Shown one piece after another: positions 8,662 to 17,052 of a stretch of DNA of 64,000 nt. Under the pieces are notes generated by a model. That model was not told the DNA's origin, searched no databases, and saw only the letters and a program-made list of their open reading frames with translations. The translations under genes were made by a program, and so were the position numbers. Origin of the DNA: RGIG8244 sp045639325 (lineage in GTDB: Bacteria; Verrucomicrobiota; Lentisphaeria; Victivallales; UBA1829); contig JAZUCU010000024.1 in the NCBI GenBank assembly GCA_045639325.1, positions 1-64,000 on the forward strand, in the 5' to 3' direction. Positions within the stretch are counted from its first letter, which is position 1; each line of letters opens with the position of its first letter.

Positions 8662-9954
8662 ATGAACATTTATCAGGAATTGAAAGCGCGCGGTTTTATC
8701 TACCAGGAAACGGACAGCGCCGCCATTGAAAAGAAACTTACAACAGAAAAAGTTGTTTTCTATTGTGGTTTCGACCCGACTGGCAACAGTCTGCATGTCG
8801 GCCATCTTCTGCCTGTCATGGCGATGCGTCTCCTGCAGAAAGCCGGTCATGTTCCGGTTGCCCTCGTTGGTGGTGCAACCGGTCAGATTGGTGACCCCTC
8901 CGGTCGCAGTACTGCGCGTAATATGTTGACGAAAGAACTGGTCGCAGAGAATGTGAAATGTTTGCAGTCTCAGTTGGCACGTTTTATCAAAGTGGAAAAC
9001 GGTGCTGCTCATTTTGCCAATAACAACGATTGGTTCGGCAATTTGATGCTTCTGGATTTTCTCCGTGATATCGGCAGTAAATTCAGTGTGAACCGTATGC
9101 TGGCACAGAAATCCGTGGAAAACCGCCTTGAAAACGGTTTGTCCTTCCTGGAATTCTCCTATTCTCTGTTGCAGGGATATGACTTCTATCATTTGAATAA
9201 AACATTGAATTGTACGCTGGAAATCGGCGGTCAGGATCAGTGGGGCAACATGGTCGCCGGTACGGAACTCGTCCGCCGCATGTACGAAGAAGAACGCGAA
9301 GTACATTGCCTGACGATTCCGCTGCTGATGAATCCTGCCACCGGTCAGAAGTTCGGTAAATCCATCGGCGGTACCAGTGTGTGGCTGGATGTGGAACGGA
9401 CAAGTGTCTTTGACTACTATCAGTTCTGGCGTAACTGCGATGACAACATGATCGAAGATCTGTTGAAGAAATTTGCCATGGAATTGCCTGTTGAAGAAGC
9501 GATTGCTCTCGTTAACAGCGGCAATATCAACCGTGCCAAAGAAATTCTCGCATACGAAGCCACCAAACTTGCCCATGGCGAAAAAGCTGCGGCAGATGCT
9601 TATCTTGCTGCCGGCTGCAAGTTCGGTTTTGCCGACCCGGAAAAGAAGATCCCCACAACTTCCACCATTTATCAGCTTGATGAAGCTGCGGCGAAAGAAG
9701 ACAGCATTCCGTCTGTCACCATCCCTGCCGCTGAATTCGAAGGCGAAGGATTGTGGATTGCCAAGATCATGATCGATGCCGGTATCTGCAAATCTTCTTC
9801 CGATGCACGCCGTCTGATTCAGGGCGGTGCGGTTTCTATTGATGATAACAAAGTTTCCGATATTTCTCTCAAGGTTACTCTTGCCGATATCAAGAATGGT
9901 TCCTTTACGATCCGTTCCGGCAAAAAGAATTTCCGCAAGGTGATTGTTGGATAA
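8662..9954 (+). CDS. tyrS: Tyrosyl-tRNA synthetase
   Basis: This class I synthetase charges tRNA-Tyr. It shows the HIGH-type motif HVGH (in GNSLHVGHL, about residue 40), the tyrosine-site GGQDQWGN block, the KMSKS-type motif KFGKS near residue 233, and an S4-like RNA-binding domain at the C-terminus (SSDARRLIQGGAVSIDD). The frame also opens from a TTG at 8647, but the purine-rich GGAAAG would be only a base or two from that codon. The ATG at 8662, five bases after AAGG, is preferred and gives 430 aa. A hairpin terminator follows. Confidence 0.96.
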   Translation: MNIYQELKARGFIYQETDSAAIEKKLTTEKVVFYCGFDPTGNSLHVGHLLPVMAMRLLQKAGHVPVALVGGATGQIGDPSGRSTARNMLTKELVAENVKCLQSQLARFIKVENGAAHFANNNDWFGNLMLLDFLRDIGSKFSVNRMLAQKSVENRLENGLSFLEFSYSLLQGYDFYHLNKTLNCTLEIGGQDQWGNMVAGTELVRRMYEEEREVHCLTIPLLMNPATGQKFGKSIGGTSVWLDVERTSVFDYYQFWRNCDDNMIEDLLKKFAMELPVEEAIALVNSGNINRAKEILAYEATKLAHGEKAAADAYLAAGCKFGFADPEKKIPTTSTIYQLDEAAAKEDSIPSVTIPAAEFEGEGLWIAKIMIDAGICKSSSDARRLIQGGAVSIDDNKVSDISLKVTLADIKNGSFTIRSGKKNFRKVIVG

Positions 9955-9979
9955 CGAGTATTATCTGATATAAAAAATC

Positions 9980-10012
9980 AGCCGGATGACCTGTTACTAA
10001 GAGCATCCGGCT
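9980..10012. terminator. Intrinsic terminator between tyrS and GH127
   Basis: A 9-bp stem (9980-9988 with 10004-10012) with an A-run before it and T-rich sequence after it, between convergent genes. Confidence 0.75.
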
Positions 10013-10035
10013 GTTTCATTTTCTGAATATTTGTT

Positions 10036-11859
10036 TTAATTTTTTACGGGGAAATAAATCTGCATGTCAGAAATTCCCCGGTTCTGCCAGAGGGCAAAGG
10101 GAATGGCACAAAGCGCAATCGGGTGATATGTCGGCGGTTCTGTGCTGTACAAATCTGTACGGGAATCTGCTTCTTCTGCGGTAAAATAAAGCGCAACCGT
10201 GGAGTCCGGCAAACCTTTTACATCACCGGTCCGGAATTCGGTATCGGGGAGCAAACGCACCGCCGGGAGATTGACATAAGGATTATCCACGCTTTCCAGA
10301 CAATATACCACAGGACCACGCTGAATGGCGGCTTTCCCGGTATCAGCATTGATCAGTGGATTTGCATAAATCAGATGAACCGTCAATTCCAGATCAAGAG
10401 TAATCTGTTCGCCCGCTTTCCAATCTTTCTGCAGCTTCCAGTAACCTTTTTCGGTGGTGACTGCCATTTTTTCGCCATTGACTTTCAATGTATAATTTTT
10501 GCACCATGCGGGAATGCGTATGGCAAGAGTGAATGAGCCGCCGCGGATGATGTCGAACGTCATATTTCCGTCGTAGGGATAGCCGCCGGAGACTTTTACT
10601 TCATAATTCTGATTGGTGATGGTTGCGGCGGCAGGGATATCGATCCGGAGCATATCATCATTCGCAGAGTAGCAGAATAAGCCCAGCTGTGGGATGAACC
10701 GGGCGTAGTTTGTGGGACAGCAGGAGCATCCGATCCATTTTGTGCGGTGGACGTTGCGTTCTTTGCGGACTTCCAGATAATTGTTATAGATAAAGTCATC
10801 GCCATTGATACTGATACCGCTGATACCGTTGTTGTAGAGGACCCGTTCGAGAACTTCCGCATATTTGCTGTCGTTGGTATGATCCAGCAGGCGTTTGGAG
10901 AGCATGGCGAGTGCGATTGCGGCACAGCTTTCTGTATAGGCGGAATCGTTGGGCAAGTCGTAATCGTAAGTGAAACGTTCGCCGAACGGAGAGGTTCCCA
11001 CGCCGCCGGTGATGTACATGCGTTTCTGTGTGGCGTTATCATAAATCTTCATTGCGGCATTGAGCAATTCCGGATCGTTGGTTTCGATTGCCACATCGAC
11101 CATTCCGCAATAGAGATACAGCGCGCGGACAGCATGACCTTCTGCTGTTTCCTGTTCACGGACGGGAAGATGTGCCTGAACGCCGCGCAAATGTTCAACG
11201 CTGATACCTTCGACTTTTGCAAAATAATTGGGTTCCGTGCCGCGTTCATCAATAAAGAATTTAGTCAGATCAAGATATTTCTTTTCGCCGGTTGTACGGT
11301 ACAGTTTCACAAGTGCCAATTCCAACTCTTCGTGCCCGGGATAACCTGGAATCTGCCCTTCCTTTTTACCGAATACCTCGTTGATGTGGTCTGCATAACG
11401 ACACATGCAATCGAGAAATTTCCGGTCTCCGGTCAAATCATAATGCGCCACAGCGGCTTCGATAAGGTGTCCGGCGCAATATAAAACATGATTGCCTCCC
11501 AGAACTTTCCAGCGCTTATCGTGTTCGAATTGGGAGTAATAGGAATTCAGAAAGCCGTTATCCTGTTGAGAACTGATAATCAAATCCACAATTTCATCCA
11601 GACGTTTTTCCAATGCTGCATCCGGGTTGTTCATGAGATGCTGCGCCAGACCTTCCATTACTTTTGCCACATCGGAATCCCAATAAATATGGGGCTTGTT
11701 TGGATCGCCTTCTTTCCAATTGAGTTTGAATGCATCAATGCGCCCTGTGATTTCGCACTGATGAATACAGGCGGGGAGGGTGGAGGTGTGAGCGACAGCC
11801 TGACGCGGCGCAAATACCGGGTCGGCAAGTTTGATGGTTCTCAAATTTTTTGTCAACAT
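10036..11859 (-). CDS. Glycoside hydrolase family 127 (beta-L-arabinofuranosidase-like)
   Basis: The 607-aa protein is close in length to GH127 enzymes such as HypBA1, which release beta-L-arabinofuranose using a zinc-bound cysteine nucleophile. The expected residues are visible: SAYTESCA (zinc-site/acid-base Glu region) near residue 310, and GCSCCPTN near residue 380 with the CC pair that supplies the nucleophile and a zinc ligand. There is no signal peptide, so it probably acts on imported oligosaccharides in the cytosol. The ATG at 11859 has GAAAGGA 9 bases upstream; the longer open frame to 11925 has no ribosome site. An AraC regulator is divergently transcribed 170 bp away and is the likely controller. 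Confidence 0.9.
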   Translation of the reverse strand: MLTKNLRTIKLADPVFAPRQAVAHTSTLPACIHQCEITGRIDAFKLNWKEGDPNKPHIYWDSDVAKVMEGLAQHLMNNPDAALEKRLDEIVDLIISSQQDNGFLNSYYSQFEHDKRWKVLGGNHVLYCAGHLIEAAVAHYDLTGDRKFLDCMCRYADHINEVFGKKEGQIPGYPGHEELELALVKLYRTTGEKKYLDLTKFFIDERGTEPNYFAKVEGISVEHLRGVQAHLPVREQETAEGHAVRALYLYCGMVDVAIETNDPELLNAAMKIYDNATQKRMYITGGVGTSPFGERFTYDYDLPNDSAYTESCAAIALAMLSKRLLDHTNDSKYAEVLERVLYNNGISGISINGDDFIYNNYLEVRKERNVHRTKWIGCSCCPTNYARFIPQLGLFCYSANDDMLRIDIPAAATITNQNYEVKVSGGYPYDGNMTFDIIRGGSFTLAIRIPAWCKNYTLKVNGEKMAVTTEKGYWKLQKDWKAGEQITLDLELTVHLIYANPLINADTGKAAIQRGPVVYCLESVDNPYVNLPAVRLLPDTEFRTGDVKGLPDSTVALYFTAEEADSRTDLYSTEPPTYHPIALCAIPFALWQNRGISDMQIYFPVKN

Positions 11860-12028
11860 GGAAAAGGTCCTTTCGGTTGTTGATTCATTTTCTGATATTA
11901 TACACTGAAACCGGTAGAAAGGCAAGATGAGGAAATCATAGAAAACAGAGACAATTCCGACTTTTTAATTTGATTTTTATTTTTGACAGGCTATATTTTC
12001 TCTATTGCCGGAAAGGATGAAGCATTTT

Positions 12029-12823
12029 ATGGAATATCGTTATAACGTACAGAATGGCGGGCGGTTTATCTCCAGAGGGAAGGGGGCACATGTCTCCCGT
12101 GTGATACGCTCCTGGGAATTGATTTTTGTGCTGAAGAGCGAACTTTATATGTATGTCGGCAAGGATGATTATACCGTCTCCGCCGGCAGTTGTCTGCTGC
12201 TGCCGCCCGGAGTACAGCATGGGGGAACCCGGGATTATCCTGCGGCATTATCTTTTTTCTGGATTCATTTTGAAGCTGCTGATCCAAAAACGGCGGAATA
12301 TCTGGAGTCGTTACCACGATGTTTTTCCGTGAAAAATCCGGTGCGGTTGAGTGAATATTTCCAATCCTTTCTCTCTTTGCAGAATGATGTGCCGGACGAT
12401 GCGACAGGTTTGAATCTGCTTTTTTCTCTGATTCTGCACGAAACATATCGGAATGATCAGAAGCAGTGGGACGATGCGGCAGTGCCGGATATTCTTCTGC
12501 GATTGCGTAAAATGCTTTCTTTGCGTTTTGCGGAAGATGTCTCTACATCTGTTTTTGCGCAGGAACTCCATTGCAATGCGGATTATCTGGGGCGGATTTA
12601 TCACCGTTATTACGGGGAATCGGTAACGGAGACCTTGAACCGGATACGCCTGAATCATGCGGCACATCTGTTGTTGAATACGAGTTTGAATGTGAAAGAG
12701 ATTGCTTTTCAGTGCGGCTTTAATGATCTTGCCTATTTCCGTCGCCGATTCCTTCGGGAATATGCTATGACGCCGGGCGATTACCGGATACAGAAAACAT
12801 CAGGACATATCAACACGCAATAA
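12029..12823 (+). CDS. AraC-family transcriptional regulator (cupin + HTH)
   Basis: The 264-aa protein has an N-terminal AraC-binding cupin (WELIFVLKSEL, then LLLPPGVQHGG around residue 60) and a C-terminal double helix-turn-helix (residues about 165-260) containing NVKEIAFQCGFNDLAYFRRRF, the hallmark second HTH. Such proteins sense a sugar and switch on a nearby operon. It is divergent from the GH127 gene and presumably regulates it. Three in-frame starts are possible (TTG 12005, ATG 12017, ATG 12029); only 12029 has a usable AAAGGA spacing (about 11 bases), but the choice is uncertain by a few residues. Confidence 0.9.
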   Translation: MEYRYNVQNGGRFISRGKGAHVSRVIRSWELIFVLKSELYMYVGKDDYTVSAGSCLLLPPGVQHGGTRDYPAALSFFWIHFEAADPKTAEYLESLPRCFSVKNPVRLSEYFQSFLSLQNDVPDDATGLNLLFSLILHETYRNDQKQWDDAAVPDILLRLRKMLSLRFAEDVSTSVFAQELHCNADYLGRIYHRYYGESVTETLNRIRLNHAAHLLLNTSLNVKEIAFQCGFNDLAYFRRRFLREYAMTPGDYRIQKTSGHINTQ

Positions 12824-12825
12824 AA

Positions 12826-12854
12826 AAACGGCAGCATGTTAGTTGCTGCCGTTT
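12826..12854. terminator. Bidirectional intrinsic terminator
   Basis: A perfect 11-bp stem (12826-12836 with 12844-12854) and 7-nt loop between the convergent AraC and rubredoxin genes, with A-run on the left and T-rich right flank. Confidence 0.88.
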
Positions 12855-12883
12855 CTCTGCAAGATGTTTTTTTCTATCAAGAC

Positions 12884-13045
12884 TTATGCTTGTTTGGAAA
12901 ATTCATCTTTGCCGACGCCGCACATGGGGCATGTCCATGTATCGGGCAGGTCTTCAAATGCTGTGCCGGGGGCGATTCCGTTATCGGGATCGCCAACTTC
13001 GGGGTCATATTCGTACCCGCAGACGTTGCAAATGTACTTGTCCAT
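12884..13045 (-). CDS. rub: Rubredoxin
   Basis: This 53-aa protein is the classical length for rubredoxin, a one-iron electron carrier. Both CxxC knuckles are present: YICNVCGYEYDP at residues 4-15 and TCPMCGVGKDEF at residues 38-49, together with the GDPDNGIAPGT loop. It is the third gene of a minus-strand operon after superoxide reductase and the flavodiiron protein, 24 bp from the latter, and would deliver electrons to both. GGAG lies 8-9 bases before the ATG. Confidence 0.97.
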   Translation of the reverse strand: MDKYICNVCGYEYDPEVGDPDNGIAPGTAFEDLPDTWTCPMCGVGKDEFSKQA

Positions 13046-13069
13046 AATGTTTACTCCTTGTTGTTGTTA

Positions 13070-14269
13070 TTATTTCTGCACTTTTTCGAGGAGTTTTTCC
13101 CCGATCAGTTTGCCTAATTCATAAGCCTGTGCCAGTTCCGCTTCCGCCGGAACATACTTGAGTTTCAAGCCATCGGATACCAGTTCCACGTTCATCGCTT
13201 TGAGATAATCGTTGATCTGTGCGACTGCTTCCCCGCTCCATCCGAATGACCCGAAAGCAGCACCGATCAGATTCTTCGGGCGCAATCCTTTGAGATAAGT
13301 CAGAACGTCAGCCGTACGCGGGAACAGACCGTTGTTGATCGTGGGTGAACCGACAACCAATGCACCGACATCCAGCATTTCTGCGGCGATATCGCTGCGG
13401 CTGTGACCATCGAGAGCCATGACTTTGACTTTTGCACCGGTGGAACGGATGCCATCGGCAATTTCAAACGCCATTTTTTCAGTGCTGTGCCACATGGTAT
13501 CATAAACGACCAATGCCTGATCGACAGGTTCCTGTTTCGCCCATTTTCCGTAAAGTTCCAACGGCTTGGTAAGCAAATCGCCGCGCCAGAGCGGGCCGTG
13601 ATCGGGAGCGATCATAGCGATATCCAGATTGAGCGTGGGGAAGACTTCCAGCAATTTCAACGCCTGAGGTGCATAGGGAAGCAGAATGTTTGCGTAATAA
13701 CGCTTCATTTCAGTTTCGATGACATCCCATTCGTTTTCATCCACAAACAGCTGATTTGTTGCCAGGTGCATACCAAATCCGTCCTGAGAGAACAGCAGCT
13801 TATCTTCCACCAGATGGGTGAACATACTGTCCGGCCAGTGAAGCATTTTTGTTTCCACGAAAGAAAGATTCAGATTGCCGAGGCTGATGGAATCTCCGGT
13901 TTTGACCGGAGTCAATTTATCGCCGATGCGGAAATGATCGTGAAGAGCTTTCACGCCGGCAACGGATGCAAAAACTTTTTCCGGGTTGAGTTCGCGGATG
14001 ACTTCCGGCAAAGCACCGGAGTGGTCCATTTCCGCATGATTGGATACAATATAATCAATCTTTGCAGGGTCGACAACGGAAGCAATGCGTGCGTACATTT
14101 CGTTCTTGAACGGAGCTTTGACTGTATCGATCAAAGTAATTTTGTCCGCCATAATCAGGAACGCATTGTAGGTTGTCCCGCGATGAGTTGTGTAGCCATG
14201 AAACTCCTTCAGTGCCCAATCAATGGCACCGACCCACCAGACATGTTCTGTGATTTTTACCGCTTTCAT
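13070..14269 (-). CDS. fprA: Flavodiiron protein (A-type flavoprotein, rubredoxin:oxygen oxidoreductase)
   Basis: The 399-aa protein has an N-terminal metallo-beta-lactamase-like diiron domain with the HxExDH ligand motif (HAEMDHSGAL near residue 78), a later conserved HWPDSMFTH and DHGPLWRGD, and a C-terminal flavodoxin domain starting at ALVVYDTMWHSTEKMA (about residue 250). Such enzymes reduce oxygen to water, or NO to N2O, without releasing peroxide. The gene lies between superoxide reductase (22 bp upstream) and rubredoxin (24 bp downstream), which points to one oxygen-detoxifying unit. It has no extra C-terminal rubredoxin or flavin-reductase domain, so the separate rubredoxin is the likely donor. 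Confidence 0.95.
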   Translation of the reverse strand: MKAVKITEHVWWVGAIDWALKEFHGYTTHRGTTYNAFLIMADKITLIDTVKAPFKNEMYARIASVVDPAKIDYIVSNHAEMDHSGALPEVIRELNPEKVFASVAGVKALHDHFRIGDKLTPVKTGDSISLGNLNLSFVETKMLHWPDSMFTHLVEDKLLFSQDGFGMHLATNQLFVDENEWDVIETEMKRYYANILLPYAPQALKLLEVFPTLNLDIAMIAPDHGPLWRGDLLTKPLELYGKWAKQEPVDQALVVYDTMWHSTEKMAFEIADGIRSTGAKVKVMALDGHSRSDIAAEMLDVGALVVGSPTINNGLFPRTADVLTYLKGLRPKNLIGAAFGSFGWSGEAVAQINDYLKAMNVELVSDGLKLKYVPAEAELAQAYELGKLIGEKLLEKVQK

Positions 14270-14291
14270 TCGGCATAAACCTTTCGAGCTT

Positions 14292-14687
14292 TTATTGCAC
14301 AGTGTACGTCCATAATCCGTGCAAGTTGCAGTACTCCCGGAGGACGGTTCCGGGTTTCAACTCCATGGGGAAGAACACTTCGGGTTCCTGCCCGGGAGTT
14401 ATAAATTTACGCATGATCAAATCATCCTGCTGCATTTCGATCCATACAATGTGATGTACCATTGTTGACGGATGCAATACAGAACCGACTTTTACCCGTG
14501 TGCCATGTCCTTCGCACAAAGCAACCGGAACATGTTTTTCTTTTGCACCGTCTGTGGTGTTCCCGGTCAAACGCTGAAGCGGCTTGCCGCAGCAGACCAT
14601 GGTACATGGCGGATCGCAATGGCACGGGACCATGACTTCCGCGACCATTCCACATTCGTTGCATTTCAGAAATTCTGTCTTCATCAT
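14292..14687 (-). CDS. dfx: Desulfoferrodoxin-type superoxide reductase (2Fe-SOR)
   Basis: The 131-aa protein reduces superoxide to peroxide. The N-terminal desulforedoxin-like centre is given by C9-x2-C12 and the adjacent pair C32-C33. The catalytic Fe(His4Cys) centre is complete: E50-K51-H52, H72, H78, C120 and H123, in the usual order. An unusual point is three more cysteines between the halves of the first centre (C22, C24, C28 in PCHCDPPC), which ordinary desulfoferrodoxins do not have as far as I recall. AGGAGG is 7 bases before the ATG. It is the first gene of the dfx-fprA-rub operon. Confidence 0.95.
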   Translation of the reverse strand: MMKTEFLKCNECGMVAEVMVPCHCDPPCTMVCCGKPLQRLTGNTTDGAKEKHVPVALCEGHGTRVKVGSVLHPSTMVHHIVWIEMQQDDLIMRKFITPGQEPEVFFPMELKPGTVLREYCNLHGLWTYTVQ

Positions 14688-14743
14688 ACATTTTCCTCCT
14701 TCTTTTTTTTGAGATCACACACCATATATGAACTCATTCCCCG

Positions 14744-14778
14744 AGTGTGTAATTAACACTGCTTTTCGAAAAAATCAA
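14744..14778 (-). promoter_or_regulatory. Promoter with overlapping palindrome for dfx-fprA-rub
   Basis: On the minus strand TTGATT (complement of 14773-14778), 17 bp, then TAATTA (14750-14755). The -10 box is the centre of a near-palindrome at 14744-14760 with AGTGT and ACACT arms, a plausible operator for a redox repressor. It does not match the Bacillus PerR box. Confidence 0.55.
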
Positions 14779-15049
14779 GTCAAAAAAATGAAAAAATGGA
14801 TTTTTTTGTAAAGAGAGGCAATTTCAAAAGTCTTCAAAAATGTCTGAAAACTCTTGTTGCGATCTGAAAACGGGGCGTTTTTGGTGGTTACCCACAGGGT
14901 AGCCACGCACAAAACTACCATTTTCATCTCATCAACAATCTTTTTTCAGTCAAATTTTGCCGGACTTTTGAAATTACCTCAAGAATTTTTCCTGCTTCGG
15001 GCACGCTCCCTTTTTGGCTCCCCGATTCGTTTATAAGAGCAAAAAAAAG
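14779..15049. other. Intergenic region without a convincing gene
   Basis: AT-rich sequence with one notable hairpin at 14884-14906 (10-bp stem with one G-T pair, 3-nt loop). A 60-codon open frame at 14854-15036 has no ribosome site and no recognisable content. I see no RNA family here. Confidence 0.5.
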
Positions 15050-15079
15050 ACGTCACAAGTTTTGAAAAACTGTGACGCC
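15050..15079 (-). terminator. Intrinsic terminator of the Gfo/Idh/MocA gene
   Basis: On the minus strand a hairpin with arms around GCGTCACAG and TTGTGACGT is followed by a run of T residues (complement of 15041-15048), just after the stop at 15106. Confidence 0.88.
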
Positions 15080-15105
15080 ATTTTTATTTTCAGTCAAATA
15101 TCAGA

Positions 15106-16170
15106 TCAGACTTCGACTTCCTGATCCAATTCGCTGGATTTGTAAATAGCATCCAGGAGTTTCATGACAGCAAGACCCTGTTCCGCAGTTGCGGGAACTT
15201 CGCCTTTGCCTTGGATCGCAGCTGCAAACTTGCTGACTTCCACTTCAAAGCCGCTGGTCTTATTGTTGTACTTGATATCAATATCCGTGACTTTGCCGTT
15301 GAATTCTGTGCAGAATTTGGTTACGCCGGTATTGGCTCCGACGCGGACCCCACCCTTGGTACCGAGCAATTCAACATAAGATTCATCAATGGTGTTGCAA
15401 GCCCAGGCAACGTCAAAGTCGAGTGTGCAGTTTTTGCCGAAACGGACAAAACCGGTTGCATAGTCATCGACGTCGAATGTGCCATCCATTTTCGGCGGAC
15501 CAGCCCACATATCAATGAATTTGTAATCGGAGATGGGGGAACCGAATTTGGAATAAACTTTTGCGCTGACTTTTGTCGGATTCCAGTTGTTGGTTTCCCA
15601 CATGACCAGGTCGAGGAAGTGAACTGCAATGTCGATGAGACCGCCGCCGCCGGAACATGCTTTTGTTGTGAACCAGCCGCCGAGACCGGGAATACCGCGT
15701 CTGCGGATCAGACGGACGTGGATGTGATAGACATCGCCGAGGACGCCGTTTTCGATCTGTTCTTTCACGACCTGAGCTTCTGCCATCTGGCGCCAGACCA
15801 TACCCATCTGAAGGAGTTTGCCGGATTTATTTTTTGCATCGATGATATCCTGAGCAAGTTTCTGGTTCAGGGTCATGGGTTTTTCCAGCAGAACGTTTTT
15901 GCCTGCATTCAATGCGTCGATTGCGATAGGAGCGTGCATGTTGTTGGGAACGCAGATGCTGACGCCTTCGATTTCCGGATCAGCGAGCAATTCTTTGTAA
16001 TCAACGTATGTTTTTGCGATGTTGTGACGTTTTGCTTTTTCTGCAAGACGATCGGGGAGAATGTCGCACAATGCAACGACTTCAGCGTTGTCAACTTTTG
16101 CATAAGCATCTGCATGAACACTGCCGATGGTACCGCAACCGATGATACCGATTTTTGTTTTCTGGCACAT
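15106..16170 (-). CDS. Gfo/Idh/MocA-family NAD(P)-dependent oxidoreductase
   Basis: The 354-aa protein has an N-terminal Rossmann fold (IGIIGCGTIGSVHADAY at residues 7-23), the VLLEKPMTL motif around residue 93 whose Lys is catalytic in this family, and a C-terminal beta-sheet substrate domain containing SGGGGLIDIAVHFLDL, whose His is also expected in the active site. Members oxidise sugars, inositols or their derivatives with NAD(P). The exact substrate cannot be told. It is a single-gene unit with its own terminator. A ribosome site AAAGGA lies about 10 bases before the ATG. Confidence 0.92.
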   Translation of the reverse strand: MCQKTKIGIIGCGTIGSVHADAYAKVDNAEVVALCDILPDRLAEKAKRHNIAKTYVDYKELLADPEIEGVSICVPNNMHAPIAIDALNAGKNVLLEKPMTLNQKLAQDIIDAKNKSGKLLQMGMVWRQMAEAQVVKEQIENGVLGDVYHIHVRLIRRRGIPGLGGWFTTKACSGGGGLIDIAVHFLDLVMWETNNWNPTKVSAKVYSKFGSPISDYKFIDMWAGPPKMDGTFDVDDYATGFVRFGKNCTLDFDVAWACNTIDESYVELLGTKGGVRVGANTGVTKFCTEFNGKVTDIDIKYNNKTSGFEVEVSKFAAAIQGKGEVPATAEQGLAVMKLLDAIYKSSELDQEVEV

Positions 16171-16489
16171 TTTGAAAAATTCCTTTTAAAGTTTTTTACG
16201 TAAATAATTTTCTGTTCAGTTTTTCCGGCGAATCCGGTAAACTGTTGTTCTTAATATAACGGCTGAATATTCAATTTCAACCGAAAAAAAACTTTTTTTG
16301 AAAAAAAGTAGCTTTTTTTGATTTCTTTTTACCGGATTCCGTTATAAACGATTGAAATCTTAATTTACGACCTCGGCCTCCGGCTTGCCCTTGTCCCGGA
16401 GCGGTAAGACAGGGCAGAGTTTTTTTGTCTGACCCGTCGGACTTGTCAGACTGGTCCGAAGGAGCGGAGCGAAAGAGAAAAACGGAATC
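16171..16489. other. Intergenic region with 9-nt-phased GTCNGAC repeats
   Basis: No gene is seen. Positions 16429-16464 hold four units of a 9-nt repeat (GTCTGACCC, GTCGGACTT, GTCAGACTG, GTCCGAAGG). Just left of it a longer imperfect hairpin spans about 16388-16419 (TGCCCT...AGGGCA arms). A very similar GTCCGACTGGTCCGA string occurs at 19267-19281. The T-run at 16421-16427 lies on the wrong side for a terminator of the minus-strand gene. Confidence 0.6.
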
Positions 16490-16915
16490 TTACGCCAGCG
16501 GTTCGACCGGATCGGAAGATTCTGCGGGGCGGGATCGATGTGCCAATACATCTTCCAACCGTTTGATCAGATCATTGCCGGGTGCATCGAAATCTTCCCG
16601 TCGGTCTTCCGGGCTGGCAGAGAGAATATTTTCTGCAATGAGACGGTAAACAATGGTCCCGATGTCGGATCCGGTAAGCAATCCCCAATACTGGAAAACA
16701 TGAGGTGCCATGGCTCCATATTCGTTGTATGCAAATTCCAGGGAGCCGTCAATCAGCTCCTGCCCGGTGACGTGTCGTGACGCTGCATTATTTTTTGCGA
16801 ACTTTGCGACAGTGAAAGTTACTGCGGAATTAACGAACAGATAGGCATGATAATCGTAGTCACGGTACTGTGCAACGATGCTCATTAACTGATTTTTGAG
16901 GTTTTGATCATCCAT
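16490..16915 (-). CDS. Minf_1886-family PVC-restricted conserved protein
   Basis: The 141-aa protein resembles the Minf_1886 / verruco-plancto-restricted family: AYLFVNSAVTFT, then RHVTGQELIDGSLEFAYNEYG, then VFQYWGLLTGSDIGTIVYRLI, then SPEDRREDFD. The function is unknown. It is a small soluble protein without signal or membrane segment; the last 25 residues are acidic and poorly conserved in appearance. The frame also opens from a TTG at 16921, but the ATG at 16915 is preferred. It is divergent from argG. It is a useful lineage marker because the family is nearly confined to PVC bacteria. Confidence 0.75.
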   Translation of the reverse strand: MDDQNLKNQLMSIVAQYRDYDYHAYLFVNSAVTFTVAKFAKNNAASRHVTGQELIDGSLEFAYNEYGAMAPHVFQYWGLLTGSDIGTIVYRLIAENILSASPEDRREDFDAPGNDLIKRLEDVLAHRSRPAESSDPVEPLA

Positions 16916-16961
16916 TTTCAATCTTTCTTTAATAATTTTTCATAATATTATAATTTAAAAT

Positions 16962-16990
16962 TTGATTTTTTCAATTCGGAATGATATAAT
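16962..16990 (+). promoter_or_regulatory. Sigma70-type promoter for argG
   Basis: TTGATT at 16962-16967, 17-bp spacer, and a perfect TATAAT at 16985-16990, 62 bp before the argG start. Confidence 0.75.
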
Positions 16991-17052
16991 ATATAGAGTT
17001 TTTTTTGAAAAAATTAATATTTTCCTAAAAATTTATAACAGGAGTAAGAACT

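Noticed and set aside
7657..9576. Long open frame on the minus strand across purM and tyrS
   Set aside because: It is antisense to two certain genes, has no family features and is rich in the residues produced by reading GC-skewed codons backwards.
14854..15036. A 60-codon frame in the gap after dfx
   Set aside because: No ribosome site, no domain, and it overlaps a hairpin.
16426..16464. GTCTGAC/GTCAGAC hairpin as a terminator of the Minf_1886 gene
   Set aside because: The T-run is on the wrong side for the minus strand, so it is listed as a repeat instead.
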